Assembly (NCBI GenBank): GCA_964030785.1
Contig: OZ034966.1
Location: forward strand, 6,801,152 to 6,865,151
Length of the DNA stretch: 64,000 bases
From: Siderastrea siderea
Lineage: Eukaryota > Cnidaria > Anthozoa > Scleractinia > Rhizangiidae
Direction: 5' to 3'
This document shows positions 1-8,120 of this stretch, piece by piece (the first letter of the stretch is position 1; each line of letters begins with the position of its first letter). Below the pieces are notes generated by a model. The model was not told the origin of the DNA and ran no database searches. It saw nothing but the letters and a program-made list of their open reading frames with translations. The translations under genes and the position numbers were made by a program.

Positions 1-362
1 TTGTCTATTGCAATTTCACAGCGTACTTGACTTTGCACTGAAACTTTCTCTTATAAGTGGATTGCAACAAAAGGGGTATGTACTTTCGAAATTGTTAGAT
101 TTGTCCATAGTCGTTTAATTGACCACTTCCGATAGCTACCTTTAAGTAAAAATTATACCGCAACAAACCTTTAACCAACGGATTTTGCTTTCGCTTACAA
201 ATCGTACACATAGACAAATGATAGATGACAAATTGCAATTTCCTCTTTGAAAATATCCTATAATCTTTATATTCTAAGGTGGCTGAGTAGACAGAAAGTA
301 TTATTGTTAATTTGCTAACCAAAAATCGACCTTGTGCCTACGCTGCCTTACGTCACGGTGTA
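1..362. repeat. Host flank of element 1; half of a diverged host duplication
   Basis: This AT-rich DNA has no supportable gene. It resembles positions about 24740-25200: both contain a 'TTTGCTTTCGCTTA/TTTGCTTTTGCTTA' block, a 'TTGAAAATATCC' block and a 'GAGTAGA.AGAAAGTATTA' block in the same order and spacing. With 23062-23340 it forms one repeat unit that element 1 interrupts. Confidence 0.7.
357..362. repeat. Target-site duplication of element 1, left copy (GGTGTA)
   Basis: GGTGTA lies directly outside the left TIR and is matched exactly at 23056-23061 outside the right TIR. A 6-bp duplication is the known signature of Polinton integrase. Confidence 0.93.
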
Positions 363-619
363 AGTAGTAATGTGCGCTCGTATGGGGGGCTTTGCCTCGT
401 TTTGATGTAAGGATGACGTCATAACCGGAAGCGGAAGTGACGTGTTTTTAAGAGGGGGAAACCGCTGACCAGTGGAAAAAAAAGGATCGCGGGCTCATGC
501 AACCGGAAGTCACGTGATTTAGAATGGGAAACCGCTGACCAGTTGGAAAAAGGGATCGTGGGCTCAAGGGGAAGTAAACCCGCTGAGAAAACGTGGGCTC
601 AAAGTCCAAAGTCCAATTG
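363..619. repeat. Left terminal inverted repeat of element 1
   Basis: 257 bp matching the reverse complement of 22798-23055. The only differences I see are an A8 versus A9 run and one T/C substitution near 599. It begins AGTAGT, a doubled trinucleotide. It holds two tandem copies of a roughly 65-bp unit built on GGGAAACCGCTGACCAGT and GGATCG(C/T)GGGCTCA, plus CRE-like TGACGTCA and E-box CACGTG sites. Confidence 0.95.
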
Positions 620-856
620 GGGGAACGAGGGGGGTCCTTGAGTCTAAAAAAACAAGAAAATAAAAAAAAATAATATTTTATTGTCAAACTTTTTTTTTTC
701 ACAACAAGTGAGAGAAAACTAATAGGGTGGCTTGCGACGTATTCGATGTCTTCTTAATAGGATCTTGCTCATGCTTGGCTTTCTTCTCTCTGAGGCCAGC
801 CAGTCTGGCATGACGCGGGGAAAGAAAATAGTTTAATGTAAATCATATATCAACAT
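620..856. other. Non-coding spacer inside left end of element 1
   Basis: AT-rich spacer with a T/A run near 660-700. On the minus strand a TTTTATT/AATAAAA-type signal near 676 could polyadenylate leftward transcripts. I see no gene here. Confidence 0.4.
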
Positions 857-1262
857 GTTCCTTTGAGTTCCTTTTGATAATATATGAGTGTTCCTTTGAG
901 TTCCTTTTAATAATATGAGTATTCCTTTGAGTTCCTTTTAATAATATGAGTGTTCCATGATGAGTATTCCTTTGAATAATATGAGTATTCCTTTGAGTTC
1001 CTTTTGATAATATGAGTGTTCCTATTTCACTAATGAGTTCCTTTTGATAATATATGAGTGTTCCTTTTAATAATATGAGTATTCCTTTGAGTTCCTTTTA
1101 ATAATATGAGTGTTCCATGATGAGTATTCCTTTGAATAATATGAGTATTCCTTTGAGTTCCTTTTAATAATACGAGTATTCCTTTGAGTTCCTTTTAATA
1201 ATACGAGTATTCCTTTGAGTTCCTTTTAATAATATGAGTGTTCCATGATGAGTATTCCTTTG
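857..1262. repeat. Degenerate minisatellite, element 1 left end
   Basis: About 400 bp of irregular tandem repeats built from GAGTTCCTTTT(A/G)ATAATATGAGT(A/G)TTCC and shorter variants. Higher-order repetition is visible: a block with TCCATGATGAGTATTCCTTTGA recurs near 955, 1112 and 1240. No coding potential is apparent. Confidence 0.85.
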
Positions 1263-1265
1263 ATT

Positions 1266-1497
1266 GGTCCATGTGGTTACGAGGTGTTAAGGGCAAGGTG
1301 TCCTTTGGTCCATGTGGTTACGAGGTGTTAAGGGCAAGGTGTCCTTTGGTCCATGTGGTTACGAGGTGTTAAGGGCAAGGTGTCCTTTGGTCCATGTGGT
1401 TACGAGGTGTTAAGGGCAAGGTGTCCTTTGGTCCATGTGGTTACGAGGTGTTAAGGGCAAGGTGTCCTTTGGTCCATGTGGTTACGAGGCGTTAAGG
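1266..1497. repeat. 41-bp tandem repeat (5 full units plus partial)
   Basis: Units start at 1266, 1307, 1348, 1389, 1430 and 1471. Each begins GGTCCATGTGGTTACGAGG and ends AAGGTGTCCTTT. The first five look identical. The sixth has a T-to-C change and then diverges. The array lies just beyond the PolB stop codon (minus strand), so it is in the 3' flank of the polymerase gene. Confidence 0.95.
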
Positions 1498-1605
1498 GCC
1501 TTCAGTAAGGCTCTCAAGGCAGCAAGCAAGTAAGCAAGTCACAGCCACAGATGACAATGACAGCGATGGAAGTTGTGGAGGGAAGAATCCGAGGGGCAAC
1601 GTTTC

Positions 1606-4600
1606 TCATTGGTATCCATAAGGAAACGTCTGAAACGTGATAGGATCCACGACTCTCTTCTCGTACACCAACCGGTATTGTTTGTATTCTGGGAAGGTGT
1701 ACAGTTGGTAGTGTTTGGGATCGCGCACAATTTGATATGATTTGACGACCTGGGTCTGCCTGGGTTTGAGGAGGGGCTTCTGGATTTCGTCCAGGACATT
1801 CTGACGCATGATGTTGTAATTCAATTGGGTTTTGCCTTCGCTGTTAAGGCGGAACCCTCGCACCTTGCACTCAACGTGGCCCTTGTGAGTTTGGTATCCA
1901 TAGTTCTTGGGGCCCCCTGAGACAAATTCTACGATGTAATCCTCCTTGTCCAATTCACTCGTAAACTCGCCGAGGTAATCACCCAAGACCGGGGTTGGTT
2001 GGTTCTCGTCTGTCCAATAGATGACGGAGTCCGTGTCGTAGTAGAGGACACGTTCCCCTAGCTGTTCCAGGGCTGCATACAGTCGGAGCCGGGCCCAACA
2101 GGTAGTGAAACATGCAACAAAAATGTTCAGGTTAGGTGACACGGGGATGTCTTCGTCTTGGTACTGGTAATGTACCTCCACTAAGTGGTCATTGATGACG
2201 GAGACGTGACGCACGTCCAACGTACTGGTATCTAGAAAACGGTGGAAGGCTTGAGGGTCCTCAAACGTTTGGACTTGGGTCTTGTTGAGTCGTTGTCCAA
2301 ACTTGCCCCACATGGAATTGAGCATCATTTTAGCGAGGGTACGCAACCCCGGATTCTTTTGGATGTTGTTGTACTCCAATTGGATGCCTTCATGCTCGAA
2401 GTACTCTCGAAGGTATTGCTGACGTTTGGTTTCGTCGTCACCAACCCAGGATGGCCACCCGCTGGCTTCTTGCTTAATTTTTAACCAGGTGTTTACGTAG
2501 TCCTTAAAGAGGCCCTCACACGTCTCGTCAAAATGCCAGACCTCATAGATGTACTGGACTTCGTACCCGAGCTCGACGGCTTTGTTTAATTCGGGACTAC
2601 ACCATGTTCCCGTCAAGGCTCGCTGTTCGTCGGTGTGCACACATTCTGCGCATCTGTCTAAGGGTCGTTTGACCATCTCTTGTTCCACACAGGCAGCACA
2701 GAGAGGAAAAAGGAGTTTGGAGGCATGACGGTAAGGCAGGACAGGATGGTAGAGATGACGTGGCGGCAGGACTTGGCATTTGACGAGGCCAAAGTAGAAA
2801 CTGATGTCGGTGTCACCCGGATTGAAGATGAAACGAGGATGGCCTTTGGGGTACACACAGGTCTTGTTCACCCAGGGGTACAAGGAGGTCACATCAATGT
2901 AATGTATTTGTTGATGGGGTGTCACGTGATGGTACAGTTTCACGGCATTGGTACGACCCCCGCAGAAAGCGTCACGGGGATTCAAGGGTTCTGTCAACTC
3001 AAGGGTCCCCAGGTATGTTCTGATGTCCAAGGAGGTGTCTTTGAGACGGGACCAATCACATTCCCACATTTCCACGACAGTGAAGCCTTGCTCTCTAAAT
3101 TCTTGGGTTCTTTGCTGGGTGGTCTCGTAGACATCTTGCATGGTTCGATCATAGTGACGTAGATGGCTTTCGTGACGAATGGGGAAACAGCGACGACACC
3201 CATGCCAGAAACACCCGTGAAATTCGTAGATGGTGTTGGTACTGGCATCGAAACCATCGACATGGAAGTTAGTGCCAGGGATGCAATACTCGTCGGCATT
3301 GCGGGCATGTTGAATGGTGTTTTGTTGTTGGGCACACCAGGTTAACCATTCCAGGGCTACTTTGGAGTAGTTGATGCGATTGCGCCATCCTCGGACGGGT
3401 TCACTGGCAATACTGTTTGGGATCATGCGATTCATGCGTAGATCGCGGTTACAAGCAGAAGCAATGGTGATGTGGTCGAAGGGGTTGAAGCCCGTTAGGC
3501 TTTCAAACAATCGTTTGAATGTCAAACAACCTTGTTTCAAGAGACGTACATCGGATTGGCAGTAGGCCACCAGTTCTTTGCGGAAGTTAAAGACCTGGTC
3601 GCGTTGCTCTTGATGCCAGGTTTCCAAGGCTTGCTTGCCTTCGGAGGACATGGTTTCAGGCATGTAGTAATCAAGGGCCGGGATGGGGCCTACGTAGTTT
3701 TGATGGTCTGGATGATTGAACTTGTGGGGGAAGTACCCTTTGCAGGCATCGGTTAATCCAAAGGTTTTGGGAAACGCGGACAGAGGCATCTGGAAGAAAC
3801 TCAAAGAGTCGATGAAGCGGATACGATCGTGTTGCACTTGTAAGAGTTTACACCCGTTCCGGAGCTGCTCGACGATCCTATTGTCGCCATAATATTGATG
3901 AATGATAAAGTAACCATCGTACCCTTGGAAGTTATGGGCCAACACATTAACTTGGCGGGTATCGTTGACTGTTAAGGTATCCAACCATTCCAGAAAATCT
4001 CGGACGCAATGGGTGCCATGGAAACACACGGGTTGGTCGTCGTCTTCGGTTTCGGCCACCACGAGATTCGCGATGTGTTGTTCTTGGGGTTGCATGGCTT
4101 CAATATCAAAGAAGACATGAAGGGGTGGTAGGCTGTCTTCCTCCTCCTCCTCGGGTGTGGCATTCACCCTACGTTTGGCGCGAGGCCCTCGTTGTCGTTT
4201 CCTCTTTCTTTTCTTGTCTTGAGTGGCTATTTGAATAAAACAACGATGAGTGGCACCGTCCACGTACTCATGACAGCAGGGGCAATCCATGTAGCCACAT
4301 TGATGGTGGTCCATGTGGCGAGCAGGAAGTAGGAGGAGGCATTGAGCACAGCGACGGCGTCGAAAGCAGACGGAGGAGTCTAGGTTGGTGACGGGTTTGC
4401 CGGCGTGGTCCTTGACCAGATGCATTTGGAAACAGGTGTCTCCAAAAAAGTCCCGATGACATTGTTGACAACGTTGCGTGGCTTTCTGGCCTCGAGGGTA
4501 CGCCTCCAGGAAATCAGGGCACCCTTTTTGGCAACAGGCCCTGCAATGACCTTTTTGTTTGGTGCATCGATGTTGCCCCTCATGCTCATAGGGTTTCCAA

Positions 4601-5712
4601 CAATGGGCACAGACGTAACTGGATCCGAAAAAGCCTGGCAACTTGGTAATGACATCATAATGGCCTTTCTCGTGCAACAGGATCAATTGTTTGTCTTGAA
4701 GGGGGCCAAAGGTGGTGATGTGAAAAGAACGGTCGGCATCCACCAACAGGATCTGGTAACCGGTCAGGGAAGGAGTGGTACTGAATTGGGTCAAGGCGTC
4801 ATAGCTGCAAGGGCCGAGGGGTACGTTGGCCTCGTGATGAAGCAGCAACGCGAGTTCTTTTTGAATTTTCCGTCCATGTCGAATGGAGTCCCATTTGGGG
4901 TGCTGGTCCACGCGAGCTTGGGCGGTGACGAGGGCTCTGGCACAACAGAGTTCATCCCTGTTTTGAATATGGATGATGGAACGTTTCTTGGGTATTAAAT
5001 TTCGTAGAGGTTGATGTCCGGGTTTCTCCTGGCGTCGGCGACCGGTGCCTTGAGGGGCATGATGGACTTGAGTAATGGAGACTTGAAAGGAGTCGTCCAT
5101 TTCAAATTGTTCATTGCTGTTGAGGGCTTGGGCTAAACGTTGGAATAAAGCCTCGACACGGTGGCCGCCTTGGCGCCATTCTCCTGCACGTAATCCCCAG
5201 CCCTGAAAATTATTATGGAGTCTGTTGGAGGCGATGGTAAAGTACAGGCGATCTTGATCGTGGAGGGGTGGTGTGGTGGTGGTCAACACTTGATTCACCG
5301 CGCGACGTAACCCCTCTTCTAGAGCTCCAGTCATGCTCTGATTGGGAATGAAATTCCCCCTTTGGCGTAAGCGGGTGTTGAAATGACGTTCACGTACTCC
5401 CAGACGGTTGCTCAAACGATCGACATAGGGTTGGAGTTCAAAGTCAAAGACACCCTCCGTATTGGCATCCAAACCTCCCCCAGTTTGTTGAAGAAGATGG
5501 GTTTGAAACGCACGTTGGCGTTCGAAGCGATCCAAGGCCTCTTCACAAATCTCATCACTGTCCGCCATCTCTTCATGGCATACCAAAGGTCCCACACAGG
5601 AAGTTGTCTCGTCTTCTGGCTCTGAATCGGACATCTGTAGGCCAAGCAGGGCCAGGACCTCGCGTCTTGCGAGGCCACTGGGCCCTGCTTCCTCTTCTTG
5701 GCGAGAGGACAT
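1606..5712 (-). CDS. polB: Protein-primed family B DNA polymerase (1368 aa)
   Basis: This is the replicative polymerase of the element, of the protein-primed B type. The 3'-5' exonuclease motifs are FFDIEA (about residue 535), AHNFQGYDGY (about 596) and YCQSDVRLL (about 719). The polymerase motifs are DVTSLYP (about 943), LNSMWGKFG (about 1133) and YYDTDS (about 1227). FHGCFWHGC near 836 is also typical of Polinton PolB. The N-terminal 520 residues hold an acidic start, a Cys/His-rich region with many CxxC pairs (about 375-490) and a basic KKRKRKRQRG stretch. A terminal-protein function in this extension is possible but not shown. The gene is transcribed leftward from a TATA box at 5746-5753, divergent from the small acidic unit. 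No breaks are seen. The counterpart in element 2 is wrecked. Confidence 0.97.
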   Translation of the reverse strand: MSSRQEEEAGPSGLARREVLALLGLQMSDSEPEDETTSCVGPLVCHEEMADSDEICEEALDRFERQRAFQTHLLQQTGGGLDANTEGVFDFELQPYVDRLSNRLGVRERHFNTRLRQRGNFIPNQSMTGALEEGLRRAVNQVLTTTTPPLHDQDRLYFTIASNRLHNNFQGWGLRAGEWRQGGHRVEALFQRLAQALNSNEQFEMDDSFQVSITQVHHAPQGTGRRRQEKPGHQPLRNLIPKKRSIIHIQNRDELCCARALVTAQARVDQHPKWDSIRHGRKIQKELALLLHHEANVPLGPCSYDALTQFSTTPSLTGYQILLVDADRSFHITTFGPLQDKQLILLHEKGHYDVITKLPGFFGSSYVCAHCWKPYEHEGQHRCTKQKGHCRACCQKGCPDFLEAYPRGQKATQRCQQCHRDFFGDTCFQMHLVKDHAGKPVTNLDSSVCFRRRRCAQCLLLLPARHMDHHQCGYMDCPCCHEYVDGATHRCFIQIATQDKKRKRKRQRGPRAKRRVNATPEEEEEDSLPPLHVFFDIEAMQPQEQHIANLVVAETEDDDQPVCFHGTHCVRDFLEWLDTLTVNDTRQVNVLAHNFQGYDGYFIIHQYYGDNRIVEQLRNGCKLLQVQHDRIRFIDSLSFFQMPLSAFPKTFGLTDACKGYFPHKFNHPDHQNYVGPIPALDYYMPETMSSEGKQALETWHQEQRDQVFNFRKELVAYCQSDVRLLKQGCLTFKRLFESLTGFNPFDHITIASACNRDLRMNRMIPNSIASEPVRGWRNRINYSKVALEWLTWCAQQQNTIQHARNADEYCIPGTNFHVDGFDASTNTIYEFHGCFWHGCRRCFPIRHESHLRHYDRTMQDVYETTQQRTQEFREQGFTVVEMWECDWSRLKDTSLDIRTYLGTLELTEPLNPRDAFCGGRTNAVKLYHHVTPHQQIHYIDVTSLYPWVNKTCVYPKGHPRFIFNPGDTDISFYFGLVKCQVLPPRHLYHPVLPYRHASKLLFPLCAACVEQEMVKRPLDRCAECVHTDEQRALTGTWCSPELNKAVELGYEVQYIYEVWHFDETCEGLFKDYVNTWLKIKQEASGWPSWVGDDETKRQQYLREYFEHEGIQLEYNNIQKNPGLRTLAKMMLNSMWGKFGQRLNKTQVQTFEDPQAFHRFLDTSTLDVRHVSVINDHLVEVHYQYQDEDIPVSPNLNIFVACFTTCWARLRLYAALEQLGERVLYYDTDSVIYWTDENQPTPVLGDYLGEFTSELDKEDYIVEFVSGGPKNYGYQTHKGHVECKVRGFRLNSEGKTQLNYNIMRQNVLDEIQKPLLKPRQTQVVKSYQIVRDPKHYQLYTFPEYKQYRLVYEKRVVDPITFQTFPYGYQ

Positions 5713-5745
5713 GATCAGATGAACTGACTGGAGATCGGGGCTCTG

Positions 5746-5901
5746 TTTTTATAGAGAACCAAAAGGTCACGTGGGAGGGGAAGGAGCCAATGAGAGAAAG
5801 ACCCATCATGCTTTGAGAGGGGACGAGGTGGGGGGACCCCCCTCCCCCCTCTCTAGTTAGGGTCCATGGTGCATCACGGGAACGAATGAGAGACTATAAA
5901 A
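5746..5901. promoter_or_regulatory. Bidirectional promoter between PolB and the plus-strand unit
   Basis: A TATAAAAA box on the minus strand (5746-5753) precedes PolB, and a TATAAAA box on the plus strand (5895-5901) precedes the small acidic unit. Between them is a G6-A-C6-T-C6 block near 5830-5850, conserved at 36593-36615 in element 2. A CACGTG box lies near 5769. The arrangement suggests coordinated, probably early, expression of both directions (inference). Confidence 0.8.
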
Positions 5902-5932
5902 CAGATCGACCCTCGAGGTGAGTCACCCCAAG

Positions 5933-6145
5933 ATGGCCTCTTGTCAAGACCAATTACTCATAGAGTTTGAAGAATTCGAAGGGGATCTCGAGGTGGAGGA
6001 CATCTTGAAGAAAGTCAAGGTGGAGTTGGTGCTCGACCCAAGTGTCGTGGAGTTTGGTGAGAAGTTAAAGCGAAGAGAGCGGGGACCATGCAAGTCGTGG
6101 AACCCCCTGACTGGGATGACCTTTCGTTTTTGCAGGACTTATTGA
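5933..6145 (+). CDS. Small acidic protein, first ORF of divergent unit
   Basis: 70 aa starting with MASCQDQLL; family not recognised. The first 40 residues are acidic (EFEEFEGDLEVEDIL) and match the start of the element 2 protein at 37005 (FEAFELDLEVEEIL). The reading frame diverges after about residue 47. The ATG at 5933 lies about 30 nt after a plus-strand TATAAAA. It overlaps the next ORF in another frame. A strong acceptor-like TTTTTGCAG ends near 6137 and donor-like AAGGTGGAG lies near 6020, so the two ORFs may be exons of one spliced message (inference). Compared with element 2, the central basic part is missing. Confidence 0.55.
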   Translation: MASCQDQLLIEFEEFEGDLEVEDILKKVKVELVLDPSVVEFGEKLKRRERGPCKSWNPLTGMTFRFCRTY

Positions 6146-6288
6146 AAGACATGTCACCCGACGATTGGCAGCAGGTCATGGACGATGTCGAGGACTTTGA
6201 TTTGGAGGCATTGGTGCCCCCTGATGGCATTGTTCATGACATGTCACCCGACGAGGGCGTGGATTTGATGTACGATTTGGTGTCTTAA
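6088..6288 (+). CDS. Small acidic protein, second ORF of divergent unit
   Basis: 66 aa, strongly acidic, with two MSPD(D/E) repeats (KDMSPDDWQQVMDD and HDMSPDEGVDLMYD). The C-terminal half resembles the tail encoded in element 2 at about 37934-38089 (LDMSPEELEQLVEDMQ). It could be an independent ORF or the last exon of the unit that begins at 5933. The acidic, Phe/Leu-bearing character is compatible with a transcription activator, but that is a guess. It ends before the convergent PLA2 gene. Confidence 0.5.
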   Translation: MQVVEPPDWDDLSFLQDLLKDMSPDDWQQVMDDVEDFDLEALVPPDGIVHDMSPDEGVDLMYDLVS

Positions 6289-6392
6289 CCCTCGTCTCAG
6301 TATTTTGGCAGAACATTGAACTTGACAACTCGTGAATCAAATGAGACATTTTCATTTTTTATTACTCAACATGGTATGGTTTGCCATTAAAT

Positions 6393-6749
6393 TTACAATT
6401 TTAAACGTTTCTTGGCTTGCATGATTTTCTTGACCACCCGTTCCGTCTTGTTTTTCTTGCCGGGTAATCGATCAATGGCTTGGATCATCTTGGTATCGGC
6501 TTTCCATTTATCTTGCAAATTCTTGGCACGACTGTAATCAATGTCGTGTTGTTTAGCAATCTGGTCCAAGCGATTGATCCCGGGATCCCCACGTTTCAGA
6601 CGTTTGGCCAAATGGGTGCCAGGGCCCATGTACTGATAGCCAGGCCAATGAAATTCTTTGCCAGTTTTCGCAATCCATTTTTGGACATCCAAGGCTCCTC
6701 CTCGTTGGGGGCGTTTCCGTTTGATACCCCTTTTTCTCTTGGTGGGCAT
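6393..6749 (-). CDS. PLA2-domain virion protein (parvovirus VP1u-like)
   Basis: 118 aa. After a basic leader (KRKRGIKRKRPQRGGAL) comes a phospholipase A2-like core. YMGPGTHL at about 41-48 matches the calcium-loop YxGPG, and AKQHDIDY at about 65-72 matches the catalytic HDxxY. In parvoviruses this domain opens endosomal membranes during entry; the same role here is inferred. The QRGG step at the end of the basic leader resembles the junction in the other small virion proteins of this element and may be a protease site. It is the last gene of the minus-strand cluster and faces the plus-strand acidic unit. Homolog: 38179-38564. Confidence 0.85.
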   Translation of the reverse strand: MPTKRKRGIKRKRPQRGGALDVQKWIAKTGKEFHWPGYQYMGPGTHLAKRLKRGDPGINRLDQIAKQHDIDYSRAKNLQDKWKADTKMIQAIDRLPGKKNKTERVVKKIMQAKKRLKL

Positions 6750-6752
6750 GTT

Positions 6753-7391
6753 TTAGTCACTGTCGTAATCCAATCGACGTCGTAACTTTTTGCCACGAGC
6801 CCAATCTTCCCAACCGGGTAAAGGTTTCAATCGTTCCACTTCACGAGCGGGTCCTTTGCCTTTGCGACTCTCGGCTAACTTTTTTTCCAAGGTCTTGCGC
6901 TGTTCTCGAAGGGCTTCTAAACGCGACCGGGTATCCCCTCGACTGGTGGATGGGCTCCCTTTCTTGACAATCTTACTGGTAGTGGCTGCTCCTTTGCCTT
7001 TCTTGGTTGCAGGGGTAATGGGTGGTTTGGGAGTCGACGGGCTGCCTTTTATCATGCGCTTCAACCATTGTTCCACAGGTCCCGTCACCAAATCCCCGGC
7101 CTCTTCCTCGCCTTCTTCACCTGGCGGACCACCCGGGGCACCCGGGGCACCAACCCCCACCCCGCCAGGAAATTGACGAATGCGTTTGGTTAACTTGATT
7201 AATTCTTGACTCAACGGTTTGGTTTGAGCATTCACCAGAGCGGGAGGTAATTGGGGGTTGGCTAACAACACATGTTTTTTGGCGGCGAGCGTGGCGGCTT
7301 TGTTCAACAAGGCATTTTCGGTGAGTTCTCCTTTGTAATATTGAATGAGTTGTTCCAAGTCCTTTTGGGGAATCATGTACACTTCGTCCAT
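6753..7391 (-). CDS. Polinton hypothetical protein, Pro/Gly-rich linker and basic tail (212 aa)
   Basis: I do not recognise the family. The N-terminal 75 residues are helical-looking (MIPQKDLEQLIQYYKGE, then ENALLNKAATLAAKKH). A GAPGAPGGPPGEEGEEE linker follows, then VEQWLKRMIKGSPSTP, a Ser/Thr/Lys-rich segment, a charged coiled-coil-like stretch (RLEALREQRKTLEKKLAE) and the tail RRRLDYDSD. It is well conserved in element 2 (38565-39221, 218 aa) at both ends and variable in the middle, so it is a real gene. It lies 3 nt upstream of the PLA2 gene and overlaps the start of the gene above by about 20 nt. A virion or core role is plausible from position only. Confidence 0.8.
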   Translation of the reverse strand: MDEVYMIPQKDLEQLIQYYKGELTENALLNKAATLAAKKHVLLANPQLPPALVNAQTKPLSQELIKLTKRIRQFPGGVGVGAPGAPGGPPGEEGEEEAGDLVTGPVEQWLKRMIKGSPSTPKPPITPATKKGKGAATTSKIVKKGSPSTSRGDTRSRLEALREQRKTLEKKLAESRKGKGPAREVERLKPLPGWEDWARGKKLRRRLDYDSD

Positions 7392-7603
7392 GTTCGTTGA
7401 CTACACTCGGAGCAAAGTTCCCCGTCTTCCTGGTCACGGCAACTCTTACAAAGACGGGCCCTCAAGATGTGTTGGTACTCTCGATACAACAGGTGATATT
7501 TATGCTTCCAATAATGACACTCGTCTTTCCACTTGTCGGTGGCCCGATTGGCCTCTTGTAATAGAGTCATCCACGTAGGGAGGGTTAACGAACACATTGA
7601 CAT
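7373..7603 (-). CDS. Small Cys-pair (zinc-binding-like) protein
   Basis: 75 aa starting MSMCSLTLP. An amphipathic, aromatic helix region (ECHYWKHKYHLLYREYQHIL) is followed by CKSC...CSEC, a four-cysteine arrangement that could bind zinc. Function unknown. I chose the ATG at 7603 because the element 2 copy has its ATG at the same point (MSMCSTD). The gene overlaps both neighbours by 18-20 nt. The element 2 copy carries an in-frame stop where this one has Trp in TDKWKDE. Confidence 0.7.
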   Translation of the reverse strand: MSMCSLTLPTWMTLLQEANRATDKWKDECHYWKHKYHLLYREYQHILRARLCKSCRDQEDGELCSECSQRTWTKCT

Positions 7604-7902
7604 AGCACCTCGTGAAGTCCTTGAAACAATCCGCTTCCTTTTTGTTGGACTAACCACTGACGACGTTTTTTGACGGAATGTCGACGACGTCCCAAATCAC
7701 GTAGTACCTTTTTATAGGGTTGAAGTTTAGCCAGCATGGGTGGGGTGACAGGAATCTTGTTTTTTAAGAAGTTCAAGACCAGTTCACTCACAGCATTGAT
7801 TTGATCGGCATTGGCATGTTGTAACAACTCTTGACGTTTGGAACCATTGGCTTCTTGTAACATGGACCGTAAAAACGGGAATTGACGTCGAAGACGTTTC
7901 AT
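7585..7902 (-). CDS. Conserved small basic Polinton protein (about 105 aa)
   Basis: It begins MKRLRRQFPFLRSML, continues with a helical region (LLQHANADQINAVSELVLNFL), then PYKKVLRDLGRRRHSVKKRRQWLVQQKG and a hydrophobic end. The pattern 'helices, then LVQ(Q/R)(K/G)G' resembles a small protein I recall from many Polinton/adintovirus-like loci, usually unnamed. Function is not known; a virion role is likely from context. ATGs at 7911 and 7902 are both possible. I prefer 7902 because it aligns with the element 2 start at 39744. It overlaps the Cys-pair gene by 19 nt. Confidence 0.75.
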   Translation of the reverse strand: MKRLRRQFPFLRSMLQEANGSKRQELLQHANADQINAVSELVLNFLKNKIPVTPPMLAKLQPYKKVLRDLGRRRHSVKKRRQWLVQQKGSGLFQGLHEVLCQCVR

Positions 7903-8120
7903 ACTGCCCACGGTCTTCGCCGGAAATTAGACACAGCACCTCCCACACCGAGGGCTCCCATTCTTTTATACTCCTTACTCTTGCCCAGTTTGATGCCAAG
8001 TTTCGCAGCGCCTTTCAGTAAAGAAAGAATACCTCCACCCACATGCACAGGACCACGACGTGGTCTTCTTCTTCTTCTTCTTCTTCGTTTTCTGGGTGCT
8101 CGCTTCATTGGATACAACAC
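7899..8120 (-). CDS. Small Arg-rich core-like protein (73 aa)
   Basis: An N-terminal polyarginine run (RKRRRRRRRRPRRGPVHVGGG) is followed by a hydrophobic, Gly-rich segment (ILSLLKGAAKLGIKLGKS) and a basic tail. The layout recalls adenovirus core peptides (pX/mu, pVI), which condense DNA or disrupt membranes; that role is inferred. The HVGGG step fits the shared putative maturation junction. ATGs at 8120 and 8108 are both in frame. It overlaps the next gene upstream by 16 nt. Positional counterpart: 39746-39934. Confidence 0.7.
   Translation of the reverse strand: MLYPMKRAPRKRRRRRRRRPRRGPVHVGGGILSLLKGAAKLGIKLGKSKEYKRMGALGVGGAVSNFRRRPWAV

Noticed and set aside
857..1497. CRISPR-like array at the left end of element 1
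   Set aside because: Units are contiguous tandem repeats with no unique spacers, in an animal transposon.
4405..4998. 197-codon plus-strand frame opposite PolB, and a 339-codon frame at 34538-35557
   Set aside because: Both are antisense shadows of the polymerase coding frame, which carries the recognised motifs.
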